Shown in pieces: positions 29,148 to 35,790 of a stretch of 35,790 nt of DNA. Both the position numbers and the translations under genes were made by a program. The notes below the pieces were generated by a model. It saw nothing but the letters and a program-made list of their open reading frames with translations. It made no database searches and had not been told where the DNA came from. The DNA comes from Polyangiaceae bacterium (GTDB lineage Bacteria; Myxococcota_A; Polyangia; Polyangiales; Polyangiaceae). Where the stretch lies: NCBI GenBank assembly GCA_020849655.1, contig JADLFU010000272.1:1-35790 (forward strand). The letters run 5' to 3'. How positions within the stretch are numbered: position 1 is the stretch's first letter; the number at the start of each line of letters is the position of its first letter.

Positions 29148-32100
29148 TCACCAGGCGACGCGAGGGCGCGCCCTCGGCCACGGGATGCGCACGTCGACGT
29201 GCGCGAGCGTGGCGGCGCCGCCCGCGTGGGACGCTCGAAGCAGCGCGCCGAGGGCGCGCACCTCGACCGACAGCGGGCGAGCGTCGAGCGCGACCACACG
29301 GTACGTCCCGCTCGTCAGCGGCACGGTGAGCTCGCCCTCTCCCACGGACGTCGAGGTCCACGGAGAGCTGACGCGGCCCGCCGGGGAGACGATCGCGACA
29401 CCAGAACATTCTTCACATCTCCAGCCCACGCGCAACCCCTCGGTCGCGTCGGGAGAGAGCCTCGCGCGCTCGCCGCGACGGCACGCCGCCGCCGCCTCCG
29501 CGTACCTGCCGGGCTTCAGATCACCGAGGGCGCGGAGGTGCGCGCACGCGCGGGTGTCGTCCCGCTCCGCGAGCGCGGCGCGCGCCGCGACGAGCTGGCG
29601 CGTGACGGCGCGAGGATCGAGCGCGGCCGCCATCGCGCTCGCCCGCGCGGCCTCCGCGCCTCGCCCGAGCGCCGCGAGCGCCTCGGCGAGCGCCTCCTGT
29701 GCCTCGGGGAGATCGGGGTCGAGCGCCACGAGCTTCGCGGCGGCCTCGCGCGCGCCCCCGAACCTCCCGCGCGCGAGGGACGCGCGGACGAGGTCGAGGT
29801 GCGCGCGTCGGCGCGCGGGATCTCTCGCGACCGCGTCGGCGAGCGACGCGAGCCGGGCCGCGTCGCCGTCACGCCACCGCTCGTCGCCCGCGCGGAGCAG
29901 CACCGTCGGCAGCTCGCGCGCGGGAGGCGCGACGTCGGGTGGGTTGAGCGCGGAGTTCCAGGGGAGGCGCTCCGTGAGGCCGAAGTGCGCGCGTGGCGCT
30001 GGAGGGGCGGCGTCGCGCTGCCTGGCCTCGGGGCGGGCCTCCTCGCTCGCGTCGGCGGGCACGAAGACCAGCGGGTACACGACGGTGATCACGCCGTGCT
30101 CGGGCGCGGGGAAGCTCATCCCCAGGAACGCCGCGCGCACGCACGCCAGCATCGCGGGATCGTCGAGGTCGGAGCCGCCGTCGGACGCCGACGTGACGCT
30201 CCCGTCGCGCGCGATCACGAAGCGCGTGACGGCGCGCCCGGCGAGCGTCGGGCGGCGGCGAAGCGCGGCCTCGTAGCAGGCGCGGAAGCTCCCGAAGCGC
30301 TGCCGCACCACCCGCTGGATGACCTCCGTCGCGATCCGCCCGCTGACCTGGGTCGCGCCCATCCGCAGGCTCGGCGCGCGCGGGACGTGAGCGCCGGTGA
30401 GGCGCCCGGGCGCGGCGAGGGCGGCGTCGGGCGAGCGCGTCACCGCGGCGGAGGCCGCGGCGGGGCGCGTCCTCGCGACGCCGAACTCCGCGAACATCCC
30501 GTCGCTCTCGAGCACGAGGAGCGCCGTCGCCTTTGACAACAAGTGATGCTTCACTGACAGCTTCACGAGCTCGCGGTCGTCGGCGTCGCCCTGCGCCTCG
30601 AGCTCGGAGACGCGCCGCTGCGCCCAGAGCCTCGTGATCGGGGCGGAGGTCGGGCGCGCGCCTGCCACCTCGCCGCGGCCGAGCGTGATCACCTCGTCGC
30701 CCGCGCGCGCCCACGGGCGACGGGCGGCATCGGGCGCCCCCTCCGCGCGCTGCGGGGCGACCTTGGGCCGGCGTCGGGACGCCGCGAGCGCGCGCACGCG
30801 GCCGAGGATCGGCGCGCCGTCGGCGACCGGATCGTACGTGGCGCCGAGTCCCGCGGCGAGCGCCGAGAGGGAGGCGTGATCGATCGCGCGACCGGCGCCG
30901 AACACGCGCACGTCGACGCCCTCCCCCGCGCGCCCGACGTGCGCGAGCGCGGCGTCCACCGACAGCTCACCCGCGGTCGCGGTGCCGTCCGACATCCAGA
31001 GCACCTGCCCCCGCCGCCCAGGGTCGAGCCGCGCCATCGCCGCGAGCACCGCGCCGGCTGGATCGGACGCCCCGGACGGCGCGAGCGAGGTGAGGAATGT
31101 GCGCGCCGCGATCCTCGAGTCCTCGGTGGGCGCGGCGAGCCCCCGCTCGGGGTAGCTCGCGCACGCGGTGTCGCAGGCGAGCAGCGCGAAGGACTCACCG
31201 TGCGCGAGGCCGTCGAGCACCGCCGCGGCGAGGTGGGCCTGCGCGGCGAGCGACGCCGCCGACTGGCGATCGGAGGTGTCGATCGCCACGACGACGTCGC
31301 CGGCGGAGGACGCCGCGCCCGGGGCAGCCTCCGCGGTCGACCGCGCGAGCCACGTCTGCCCGCCCCCAGGCTCGGCGGCGACCACGAGCGCGGGGAGCAC
31401 GCCGTCGAGCGGCACGACGAGATCCTCCGTCGGGGTCGCGTCGCGCTGATCGAGCGCCACGCGCCCGTTCACGGTGACGCGCAACGAGTCGATCGACGTC
31501 GCGCGCGCGGCGCCGAGCGACAGAGGGTGTACGTAACGAGCCTCACCCTCCTTCGCACGCAGCACCTCGTCGTACGCGAACACCACCTTGCGCGAGCCGC
31601 GCGCGGGCAACGGGAAGATCTTGAGGGACAGCTCGCCTCCGGAGACGACCTCGAGCAGCGCCGGATCGCGAGGGCGCACCGTGTCGTCGACGATCCCCCG
31701 GAAGATCCGCGCTGCCCGGTCGCGCGCGACGACCTCGCCCTCGACGAGCTGGTCGCCCACCCACAGCGCGAGCCGGGACAGCGCCGCGCCCGACGGCACG
31801 GGGAGGCGGAGGCGCCCCTCGAGCACGCGGTCGGTGTCGTTGCGAAACTCCTCCTCGACCTCGGTGTGCGCGGTCCCGTCGACGACCGTGACCGTCGCGT
31901 GGTGCGACGCGAGGCGCACGCCGCCGACCGTCTCGGTCGTCCCCGGGGCGCGCGCGGTCATCGATCCGAGCCCGCGCGGCGGATCGTGGAGCGGCGGCAG
32001 CGGCGGCAGCGGCGCGGGCGCGATCGAGGCGACCGGCGGGGCGACCTCGGGCGCGGGGGCAGGCAGGTGCGCCGAGCGGGGATCGCCGCACCCCTGGGCG

Positions 32101-32159
32101 AGCAGACAGACGGCCGCCGCCGCGCGCGCGGCGCGGTCGAGGCGTGCATGAGCTGGCAC
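29148..32159 (-). CDS. Lipoprotein with VIT, VWA-like, AgmX/PglI-type C-terminal and TPR domains
   Basis: 1003 residues from a GTG at 32159, fixed by a GGAGGT site 5 nt upstream. The signal ends at Cys24 (VCLLAQGC), so it is a lipoprotein. Residues ~80-200 form a VIT domain (VEEEFRNDTDRVLEGRLRLP, AARIFRGIVDDTVRPRDPAL). Residues ~287-450 are VWA-like, but the metal site reads DTSDR (294-298) instead of DxSxS, so metal binding may be weakened. Residues ~608-702 match the AgmX/PglI C-terminal domain linked to gliding motility proteins (VIQRVVRQRFGSFRACYEAA, VTRFVIARDGSVTSA). Residues ~757-870 are TPR-like. A beta-rich tail ends the protein. Joining these parts in one lipoprotein suggests an envelope assembly or motility-complex component. 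Confidence 0.88.
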   Translation of the reverse strand: MPAHARLDRAARAAAAVCLLAQGCGDPRSAHLPAPAPEVAPPVASIAPAPLPPLPPLHDPPRGLGSMTARAPGTTETVGGVRLASHHATVTVVDGTAHTEVEEEFRNDTDRVLEGRLRLPVPSGAALSRLALWVGDQLVEGEVVARDRAARIFRGIVDDTVRPRDPALLEVVSGGELSLKIFPLPARGSRKVVFAYDEVLRAKEGEARYVHPLSLGAARATSIDSLRVTVNGRVALDQRDATPTEDLVVPLDGVLPALVVAAEPGGGQTWLARSTAEAAPGAASSAGDVVVAIDTSDRQSAASLAAQAHLAAAVLDGLAHGESFALLACDTACASYPERGLAAPTEDSRIAARTFLTSLAPSGASDPAGAVLAAMARLDPGRRGQVLWMSDGTATAGELSVDAALAHVGRAGEGVDVRVFGAGRAIDHASLSALAAGLGATYDPVADGAPILGRVRALAASRRRPKVAPQRAEGAPDAARRPWARAGDEVITLGRGEVAGARPTSAPITRLWAQRRVSELEAQGDADDRELVKLSVKHHLLSKATALLVLESDGMFAEFGVARTRPAAASAAVTRSPDAALAAPGRLTGAHVPRAPSLRMGATQVSGRIATEVIQRVVRQRFGSFRACYEAALRRRPTLAGRAVTRFVIARDGSVTSASDGGSDLDDPAMLACVRAAFLGMSFPAPEHGVITVVYPLVFVPADASEEARPEARQRDAAPPAPRAHFGLTERLPWNSALNPPDVAPPARELPTVLLRAGDERWRDGDAARLASLADAVARDPARRRAHLDLVRASLARGRFGGAREAAAKLVALDPDLPEAQEALAEALAALGRGAEAARASAMAAALDPRAVTRQLVAARAALAERDDTRACAHLRALGDLKPGRYAEAAAACRRGERARLSPDATEGLRVGWRCEECSGVAIVSPAGRVSSPWTSTSVGEGELTVPLTSGTYRVVALDARPLSVEVRALGALLRASHAGGAATLAHVDVRIPWPRARPRVAW

Positions 32160-32164
32160 GTGGG

Positions 32165-32170
32165 ACCTCC
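32165..32170 (-). promoter_or_regulatory. Strong Shine-Dalgarno site (GGAGGT)
   Basis: On the minus strand GGAGGT ends 5 nt before the GTG at 32159. It settles the start of the VIT/AgmX lipoprotein at this GTG rather than at the upstream in-frame starts. Confidence 0.8.
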
Positions 32171-32348
32171 GTTGGGGCGCGAGCGCCGCGCAGAGTGACA
32201 GCGCGCGGGCGCGCGGGTTCCGCGTCGACGGCGGTTCGCGCCGCAGCGGACCTCTACCGTCGCGCGGCACGCGTCGCCCTCGGCTCGGGCGCACCGCGAA
32301 GAAGTGCGAAGTCTCGGCGCGCGCGCGGGACATCCCCGCGCCCGTCGC

Positions 32349-32354
32349 TACCGT
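32349..32354 (+). promoter_or_regulatory. -10-like box (TACCGT) 8 nt before an ATG start
   Basis: TACCGT fits TAnnnT and ends 8 nt before the ATG at 32363; no Shine-Dalgarno sequence is visible. The layout matches 2374-2388 and would give a leaderless message if used. Confidence 0.3.
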
Positions 32355-32362
32355 GGGCTCAC

Positions 32363-33283
32363 ATGTCGAGCGCTCACCTGAACAAAGCCCACGTCATCCT
32401 CTCCCGCCACCTCGCCCGCACGCTGGTCGTCGCGGCGGGCGTCGCCGCGCTCGCGGGCTGCGGAGGCAACCCGCGCGAGTCCCCGAGAGATCTGTCGGCG
32501 TCGAGCGAGCCCGCCGTCGAGGCCGCGGCGGTCGAGGTGCCGGCCGACGACATCGAGGTGGAGGATCGGCCCGAGCGCGCCCCGGCGCCGCGGGTGCTCG
32601 CCCTCGTGCGTGAGCTCGATCTGCGAGACGATCAGCGCGCGGCCGTCGACGCGATCGAGCGGCGCCTCGTGGACGGCGCGGAGCCCGCGAAGGGCTCCGT
32701 CCGCGCGCTCGCGGGCCTGCTCGCCGACGGCCTCGCGCATGGCCGCGTGGACGAGGCCGCCGTCGCGGCGAAGCGCGCGCGGCTCGAGTCGGATCTCCGC
32801 GCGGCGCGGGCGGCGTTCGTCGCGTCCGCGAACGAGCTCCACGCGACGCTCGACGCCGATCAGCGCCTGGAGCTCGTGCTGTCGCTCCGCGCGCGCCGCG
32901 CCGGGGAGCCCACGCCGCGTGAGGCGCGGGACGCCGACGTCACGCACGTCCACGGAGAGCGGCGCATCGTCGAGGAGCTCGGCCTCACGCGCGAGCAGCG
33001 GGACGCCCTGCGCGACGGCGCGCGCGCCATCGTCGACGCCGCCTTCCCCGACAGGAGGGCGCGGCGCGAGCGCGCGGTGGCCGAGCGCGAGGCCGCCCTC
33101 GACGCGTTCGTGTCCGAGACGTTCGACGCGGCCGCGTACTCGTTCGGGGAGCAGGCCGCGGGGACGCTCACGAGGGCGACGGGAGGCGCGGCGCAGCTGA
33201 CCGAGCTCGCCGCGAAGGTGCTGACGCAGAGCCAGCGCGAGCAGCTCGCGGCAAGGATGCGAGAGGTGTCCGCGCGGCGGTGA
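32363..33283 (+). CDS. Spy/CpxP-like periplasmic lipoprotein (LTxxQ-type)
   Basis: 306 residues from the ATG at 32363. The signal sequence is LVVAAGVAALAGC, with the lipidated Cys at about residue 33. The rest is almost entirely helical and highly charged, with repeated helix-turn blocks that include LDLRDDQRAAVDAI, LDADQRLELVLSL, LGLTREQRDALRDG and LTQSQREQLAARM. The LTxxQ-type motifs are those of the Spy/CpxP/ZraP group of periplasmic chaperones and metal-stress proteins. Chaperone or sensor-modulating function is an inference from that motif. It precedes the LemA gene by 33 bp on the same strand, so it may be part of the same unit. Confidence 0.7.
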   Translation: MSSAHLNKAHVILSRHLARTLVVAAGVAALAGCGGNPRESPRDLSASSEPAVEAAAVEVPADDIEVEDRPERAPAPRVLALVRELDLRDDQRAAVDAIERRLVDGAEPAKGSVRALAGLLADGLAHGRVDEAAVAAKRARLESDLRAARAAFVASANELHATLDADQRLELVLSLRARRAGEPTPREARDADVTHVHGERRIVEELGLTREQRDALRDGARAIVDAAFPDRRARRERAVAEREAALDAFVSETFDAAAYSFGEQAAGTLTRATGGAAQLTELAAKVLTQSQREQLAARMREVSARR

Positions 33284-33316
33284 GCTCGCCCCTTGGCGGC
33301 CCGGCCGCGACGACAC

Positions 33317-33967
33317 ATGTTGCGCGCCATGATCCAGACGCTCCGTGGCCTCGCCGTGCGCCTCGCGCTCGGCGGAGCGCCCGCCGCCGCCCTCCCCCTC
33401 ACCCTCGCCGCCGCCGCCGTGGCGCTCCCCGGCTGCCAGAAGTACGACCAGCTCATCGAGGCCGACGCGACGGCCGATCAGCGCTGGGCCAACGTCGAGG
33501 CGCAGCTGCAGCGCCGCTACGATCTCGTGCCCAACCTCGTCTCCACCGTGAAGGCGTCGGCGAAGCACGAGCAGGAGACGCTGACGAAGGTGATGGAAGC
33601 GCGCGCCGCGGCCACGCAGCTCAAGCTCTCCGCCGACGATCTCTCCGATCCCGCGAAGGTCGCCGCGTTCCAGAAGGCGCAGGACAACCTGAAGGGCTCG
33701 CTGTCGCGCCTGCTCGTCGCGCAGGAGGCGTACCCGGAGCTCAAGGCGAACCAGGGCTACCGCGACCTGCAGACCCAGCTCGAGGGCACCGAGAACCGCA
33801 TCCTGCGCGCGCGCGAGGAGTACAACGCCGCGGTCAAGACGTTCAACGCGGAGCTCGGCAAGGTCGGCGGACAGGTGGTCAACAAGGTCACCGGCAAGCC
33901 CTTCAAGCCGCGCGTGTACTTCAGCGCGTCGACCGAGGCCCAGGCCGCGCCGAAGGTCAGCTTCTGA
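33317..33967 (+). CDS. LemA family lipoprotein
   Basis: 216 residues from the ATG at 33317 (an ATG at 33329 is also possible). The signal peptide ends in a lipobox (VALPGC), so it is lipid-anchored. The family's core is plain: YDQLIEADATADQRWANVEA, QLQRRYDLVPNLVSTVKASA (the conserved QLQRRxDLIPNLVxTVKG block), AQDNLKGSLSRLLVAQEAYP, LQTQLEGTENRILRAREEYN and the closing VNKVTGKPFKPRVYF (family: FP...F...YF). LemA proteins form long helical bundles at membranes and very commonly stand next to a TPM-domain (YgcG-like) gene, as here. The stop TGA overlaps the proposed CTG start of that gene. Confidence 0.95.
   Translation: MLRAMIQTLRGLAVRLALGGAPAAALPLTLAAAAVALPGCQKYDQLIEADATADQRWANVEAQLQRRYDLVPNLVSTVKASAKHEQETLTKVMEARAAATQLKLSADDLSDPAKVAAFQKAQDNLKGSLSRLLVAQEAYPELKANQGYRDLQTQLEGTENRILRAREEYNAAVKTFNAELGKVGGQVVNKVTGKPFKPRVYFSASTEAQAAPKVSF
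33952..33956 (+). promoter_or_regulatory. Shine-Dalgarno-like GAAGG before a proposed CTG start
   Basis: gaagg ends 7 nt before the CTG at 33964, an ordinary Shine-Dalgarno spacing, within the last codons of the LemA gene. It supports initiation at or next to that codon. Confidence 0.45.
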
Positions 33968-34761
33968 TCGCGCTCACGTCACTCGCGGGCGGGCGCGCGC
34001 GGGGCGGGCTCCTGTGGTCGTTTGTCGCGCTCGCGCTCGCGTGGATAGCGCTCTGGTCGGCGCCCCTGTGGGCAGAGGGCGCCGCGCTGCCGCGGCTCGA
34101 GGGCTACGTCGTCGACGCGACGGGGCAGCTCACCGCGGCGGAGGTGCGCGCGCTCGACGACAAGCTCGACGCGGCCCGCAGGCGCACGGGCTTCTCCGTC
34201 GTCGCGTACGCGACGCCGAGCCTCCGCGGCGAGCCGATCGAGGATCTCGCGTACCGCGCGTTCAACACGTGGGGCGTCGGCGCGAAGGGCGCCGACACGG
34301 GCGTCTTGCTCGTCATCGCGACCGGCGAGCGGAAGATCCGCATGGAGACTGGCAAGGGCGTCGGCGGCGCGCTGACGGACGTGCAGTCCGCCCGCATCAT
34401 CCGCGAGATCATCGCGCCGCGCATGAGCCAGGGCCGCCTGCGCGACGCCGTCGACGCCGGCACCGACGCGATCCTCCGCGAGCTCATCGCGGGCAGCACG
34501 CCCGAGGAGCGCGCGGCCGCGAGCAAGCGGCCCCCGCCGCCCCGGGCAGCGCCTGCGTCACGCGTGTCGCCGCTCGCCGCGGCGGCCGGCGTCGTGCTGG
34601 TGCTCGTGCTGCTCGTCGTCAGCCCGACGTTCCGCCAGATCTTCTTCTTCTTCCTGTTCTTCGGCCGCGGGGGAGGTGGTGGCGGTGGCGGTGGTGGCGG
34701 CCGGGGCAGCGGCGGTGGCGGCGGATCGTCGGGCGGAGGAGGCGCGTCGGGGGACTACTGA
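33964..34761 (+). CDS. TPM-domain (YgcG-like) membrane protein, probable CTG start
   Basis: About 265 residues. The reading frame has no ATG, GTG or TTG between the LemA gene end and the domain; the only sensible start is a CTG at 33964 overlapping the LemA stop (CTGA), 7 nt after GAAGG. Translation then gives a signal peptide (LLIALTSL...LLWSFVALALAWIALWSAPL), followed by the TPM domain: VVDATGQLTAAEVRALDDKL, AFNTWGVGAKGADTGVLLVI, IRMETGKGVGGALTDVQSAR and RMSQGRLRDAVDAGTDAI. A second membrane helix (VLVLVLLVVSPTFRQIFFFF) and a glycine-rich tail end the protein, as usual in this family. It is probably the partner of LemA in the inner membrane. Its last 204 bp overlap a gene on the other strand. 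Confidence 0.82.
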   Translation: MIALTSLAGGRARGGLLWSFVALALAWIALWSAPLWAEGAALPRLEGYVVDATGQLTAAEVRALDDKLDAARRRTGFSVVAYATPSLRGEPIEDLAYRAFNTWGVGAKGADTGVLLVIATGERKIRMETGKGVGGALTDVQSARIIREIIAPRMSQGRLRDAVDAGTDAILRELIAGSTPEERAAASKRPPPPRAAPASRVSPLAAAAGVVLVLVLLVVSPTFRQIFFFFLFFGRGGGGGGGGGGGRGSGGGGGSSGGGGASGDY

Positions 34762-35319
34762 GCCGCGCCGCGCGACCCGGAACGAGACGGCGCCCTCGTC
34801 GTCGACGTCCATCGCCACGGTGTCCGAGCGCTCGACCGCGAGCGACGTCAACAGCTCGTCGGCCTCGCGCTCCGAGACCCGGAGCGCCCGCGAGACCCCG
34901 CCGACCGTCAGCCTGCCGTGCTGCCGCGCGGCGAGCGCGTACAGGGCCTTCTCCTTGACGGCGCGGTCGGCGCTCGTGCCCGCGGCGACGAGGTTCTTGC
35001 CACCACGCAGCAGCGCGAACGCGAGCAGCACGGTGACGAGCGTGAGCCCGCCGCCCACCAGGTACCCGAGGACGCCGGCGGGCCACAGCCACTTGAAGAA
35101 CAACCCCAACACCAGCGCGGCGAACAGCCCGGCCGCGAGCACGACCCACCCGACGCCTCGGGTCACGGTGCCGCCGAACCTGGCGCGCTTGCCGGGCGCG
35201 ACGAGCGCGCGCTGCGACATGGGGCTCAGCTCGGCGCCGCAGCCCGCGCAGCGCGGTCGCGTGCCGAGGTAGACGGGGACGGCAGAGAGACCGCAGCGCG
35301 GACACATCGGCGAGACCAT
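34558..35319 (-). CDS. Zinc-ribbon membrane protein
   Basis: 253 residues from the ATG at 35319 (GTG 35325 and ATG 35307 are alternatives). The N-terminus carries a rubredoxin-like zinc ribbon, CPRCG at 5-9 and CAGCG about 15 residues later. Two membrane helices follow (VGWVVLAAGLFAALVLGLFF; VLGYLVGGGLTLVTVLLAFA). Residues ~120-180 (KEKALYALAARQHGRLTVGG, VSRALRVSEREADELLTSLA) look like a winged-helix unit. The C-terminal ~70 residues are low-complexity Ala/Thr/Arg/Glu because they are antisense to the 3' part of the TPM gene; no earlier stop exists. I know of no defined function; the neighbouring LemA/TPM genes hint at envelope quality control. Confidence 0.72.
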   Translation of the reverse strand: MVSPMCPRCGLSAVPVYLGTRPRCAGCGAELSPMSQRALVAPGKRARFGGTVTRGVGWVVLAAGLFAALVLGLFFKWLWPAGVLGYLVGGGLTLVTVLLAFALLRGGKNLVAAGTSADRAVKEKALYALAARQHGRLTVGGVSRALRVSEREADELLTSLAVERSDTVAMDVDDEGAVSFRVARRGSVVPRRASSARRSAATAAAPAATTATATTSPAAEEQEEEEDLAERRADDEQHEHQHDAGRRGERRHA

Positions 35320-35398
35320 GACCACGAACCCGCGCGACGTCGAGCCGCGCGTTCGCGCTCGACGACGGGGCCGAACGGCGCTACCTCCCGCGCCGCTT

Positions 35399-35475
35399 GG
35401 GCTGATAGCTCAGTTGGTCAGAGCTGCGGACTTTTAATCCGTAGGTCCCGGGTTCGAGTCCCGGTCGGCCCACCA
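35399..35475 (+). tRNA. tRNA-Lys (anticodon UUU)
   Basis: 77 nt with encoded CCA. The acceptor stem gggctga/tcggccc pairs fully (one G-U), the D arm contains agctcagttggtcagagc, and the anticodon arm is gcgga-cttttaa-tccgt, giving anticodon TTT for lysine. The T arm reads ccggg-ttcgagt-cccgg, with discriminator A before CCA. Lys tRNAs of this kind read AAA and AAG. Confidence 0.98.
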
Positions 35476-35616
35476 GGCGACGCGCCCCTCGCGCGCCACT
35501 TCCCGGCCCCGCCGCCCGCGCGAAGGCGGCACCAGACTTGTGAGCCATCAAGTTGCGTGGTGTTGCCCTGCGCCCATTTCGATCGACATTGTTCGCCGTC
35601 GTGTTCTTATGGCCTC
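35476..35616. other. Intergenic region after tRNA-Lys
   Basis: No gene is supported. The last ~70 bases are less GC-rich than the surroundings (attgttcgccgtcgtgttct, then tatggcc) and probably contain the promoter of the lipoprotein gene at 35617; a tcttat box lies a few bases before its ATG. tRNA 3' regions are common integration sites, but no duplicated tRNA end is visible inside the window. Confidence 0.4.
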
Positions 35617-35790
35617 ATGACGAATCTCCGACGCTCCCTCGCGGTTCTCCTCGGCCCCATGGTCGCGTTCGCCTGTGCAGGCGGAGAGCTGGACGCAGGT
35701 CCCGGCTCCGGCACGATCCCGTGCAACGCAGGCGCTGGAGGCGGCGCCGCCGGCACCAACAACGGCTGGGCCAGCGGCGGCGCGGGCGGG
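35617..35790 (+). CDS. Gly-rich lipoprotein, N-terminal part
   Basis: 58 codons are visible before the window ends. The ATG at 35617 opens a signal sequence (MTNLRRSLAVLLGPMVAFAC) with a lipobox-like AFAC, Cys20 being the likely lipidated residue. The mature part begins AGGELDAGPGSGTIPCNAGA and enters a Gly/Ala/Ser linker (GGGAAGTNNGWASGGAGG). This is the same architecture, in outline, as the start of the minisatellite lipoprotein at 21417, with a Cys-containing stretch and a Gly-rich linker before any folded domain. The function lies beyond the window. Confidence 0.7.
   Translation, partial: MTNLRRSLAVLLGPMVAFACAGGELDAGPGSGTIPCNAGAGGGAAGTNNGWASGGAGG

Noticed and set aside
30876-32198. Long plus-strand open frame opposite the VIT/AgmX lipoprotein
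   Set aside because: It is a low-complexity Arg/His-rich shadow; the minus-strand gene has a strong Shine-Dalgarno site and recognisable domains.
34672-34745. Poly-Gly coding tract as a phase-variable microsatellite
   Set aside because: The codons are mixed (ggg, ggt, ggc, cgg, agc) with no uniform short unit, so slippage is not specially favoured.
35399-35475. tRNA-Lys as an integration site of a genomic island
   Set aside because: No repeat of the tRNA 3' end, no integrase gene and no composition shift are visible within the window.

Overview
The window is very GC-rich, with strongly G/C-biased third codon positions, many GTG starts and many lipoproteins. It carries families typical of Myxococcota: a TIGR02265/DUF2378-type protein, an AgmX/PglI-type C-terminal domain, MopE-type Cys/Asp motifs, Gly-Ser-rich linkers and a kinase-like giant TPR protein. 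A member of the Polyangiales (Polyangium/Sorangium-like or Sandaracinus-like) is the most economical guess; genus cannot be set from the sequence alone.

Layout. 1-299: 5' end of a secreted RTX-like protein (minus). 300-1225: decayed DNA with an IS256-type and an IS91-type transposase fragment. 1226-4842: four plus-strand genes, three of them joined by ATGA overlaps: a sulfatase-modifying-factor-fold lipoprotein, a CxxCH plus copper-monooxygenase lipoprotein, an unknown protein and a TerB-like protein. 4842-5019: a 178-bp element with near-perfect terminal inverted repeats (MITE-like). 12041-5027: seven tightly packed minus-strand genes (FtsB-like, rhodanese, RsmD, DUF72, phosphate-type porin, UbiA-family prenyltransferase, GAF-GGDEF diguanylate cyclase). 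12223-17984: a 1770-residue protein (death-like adaptor, degenerate kinase, long TPR array, degenerate M48-like C-terminus), translationally coupled to a zinc-ribbon thioredoxin. 18010-21261: minus-strand TIGR02265-type protein, M23 endopeptidase and a second TerB-like protein. 21417-23210: large Cys-rich lipoprotein with a 16-copy 15-bp minisatellite. 23455-24564: alanine dehydrogenase. 24628-29091: a surface-glycan group (flippase, methyltransferase, RgpF-like protein, GT2 glycosyltransferase). 29148-32159: VIT/VWA/AgmX/TPR lipoprotein. 32363-34761: Spy-like lipoprotein, LemA, and a TPM-domain protein that lacks an in-frame ATG/GTG/TTG. 34558-35319: a zinc-ribbon membrane protein overlapping the TPM gene antisense. 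35399-35475: tRNA-Lys(UUU). 35617-35790: 5' end of a Gly-rich lipoprotein.

How the genes fit together. Much of the window is envelope biology: lipoproteins, LytM peptidase, FtsB-like division protein, porin, glycan assembly and LemA/TPM. The most unusual locus is the giant pseudokinase-TPR-pseudoprotease with its coupled thioredoxin; both enzyme-like ends appear to have lost catalytic residues, so it looks like a scaffold or sensor. Two translation styles are visible: a few genes with clear Shine-Dalgarno sites, and several with a -10-like box 7-12 nt before the start codon and no Shine-Dalgarno, suggestive of leaderless transcripts.
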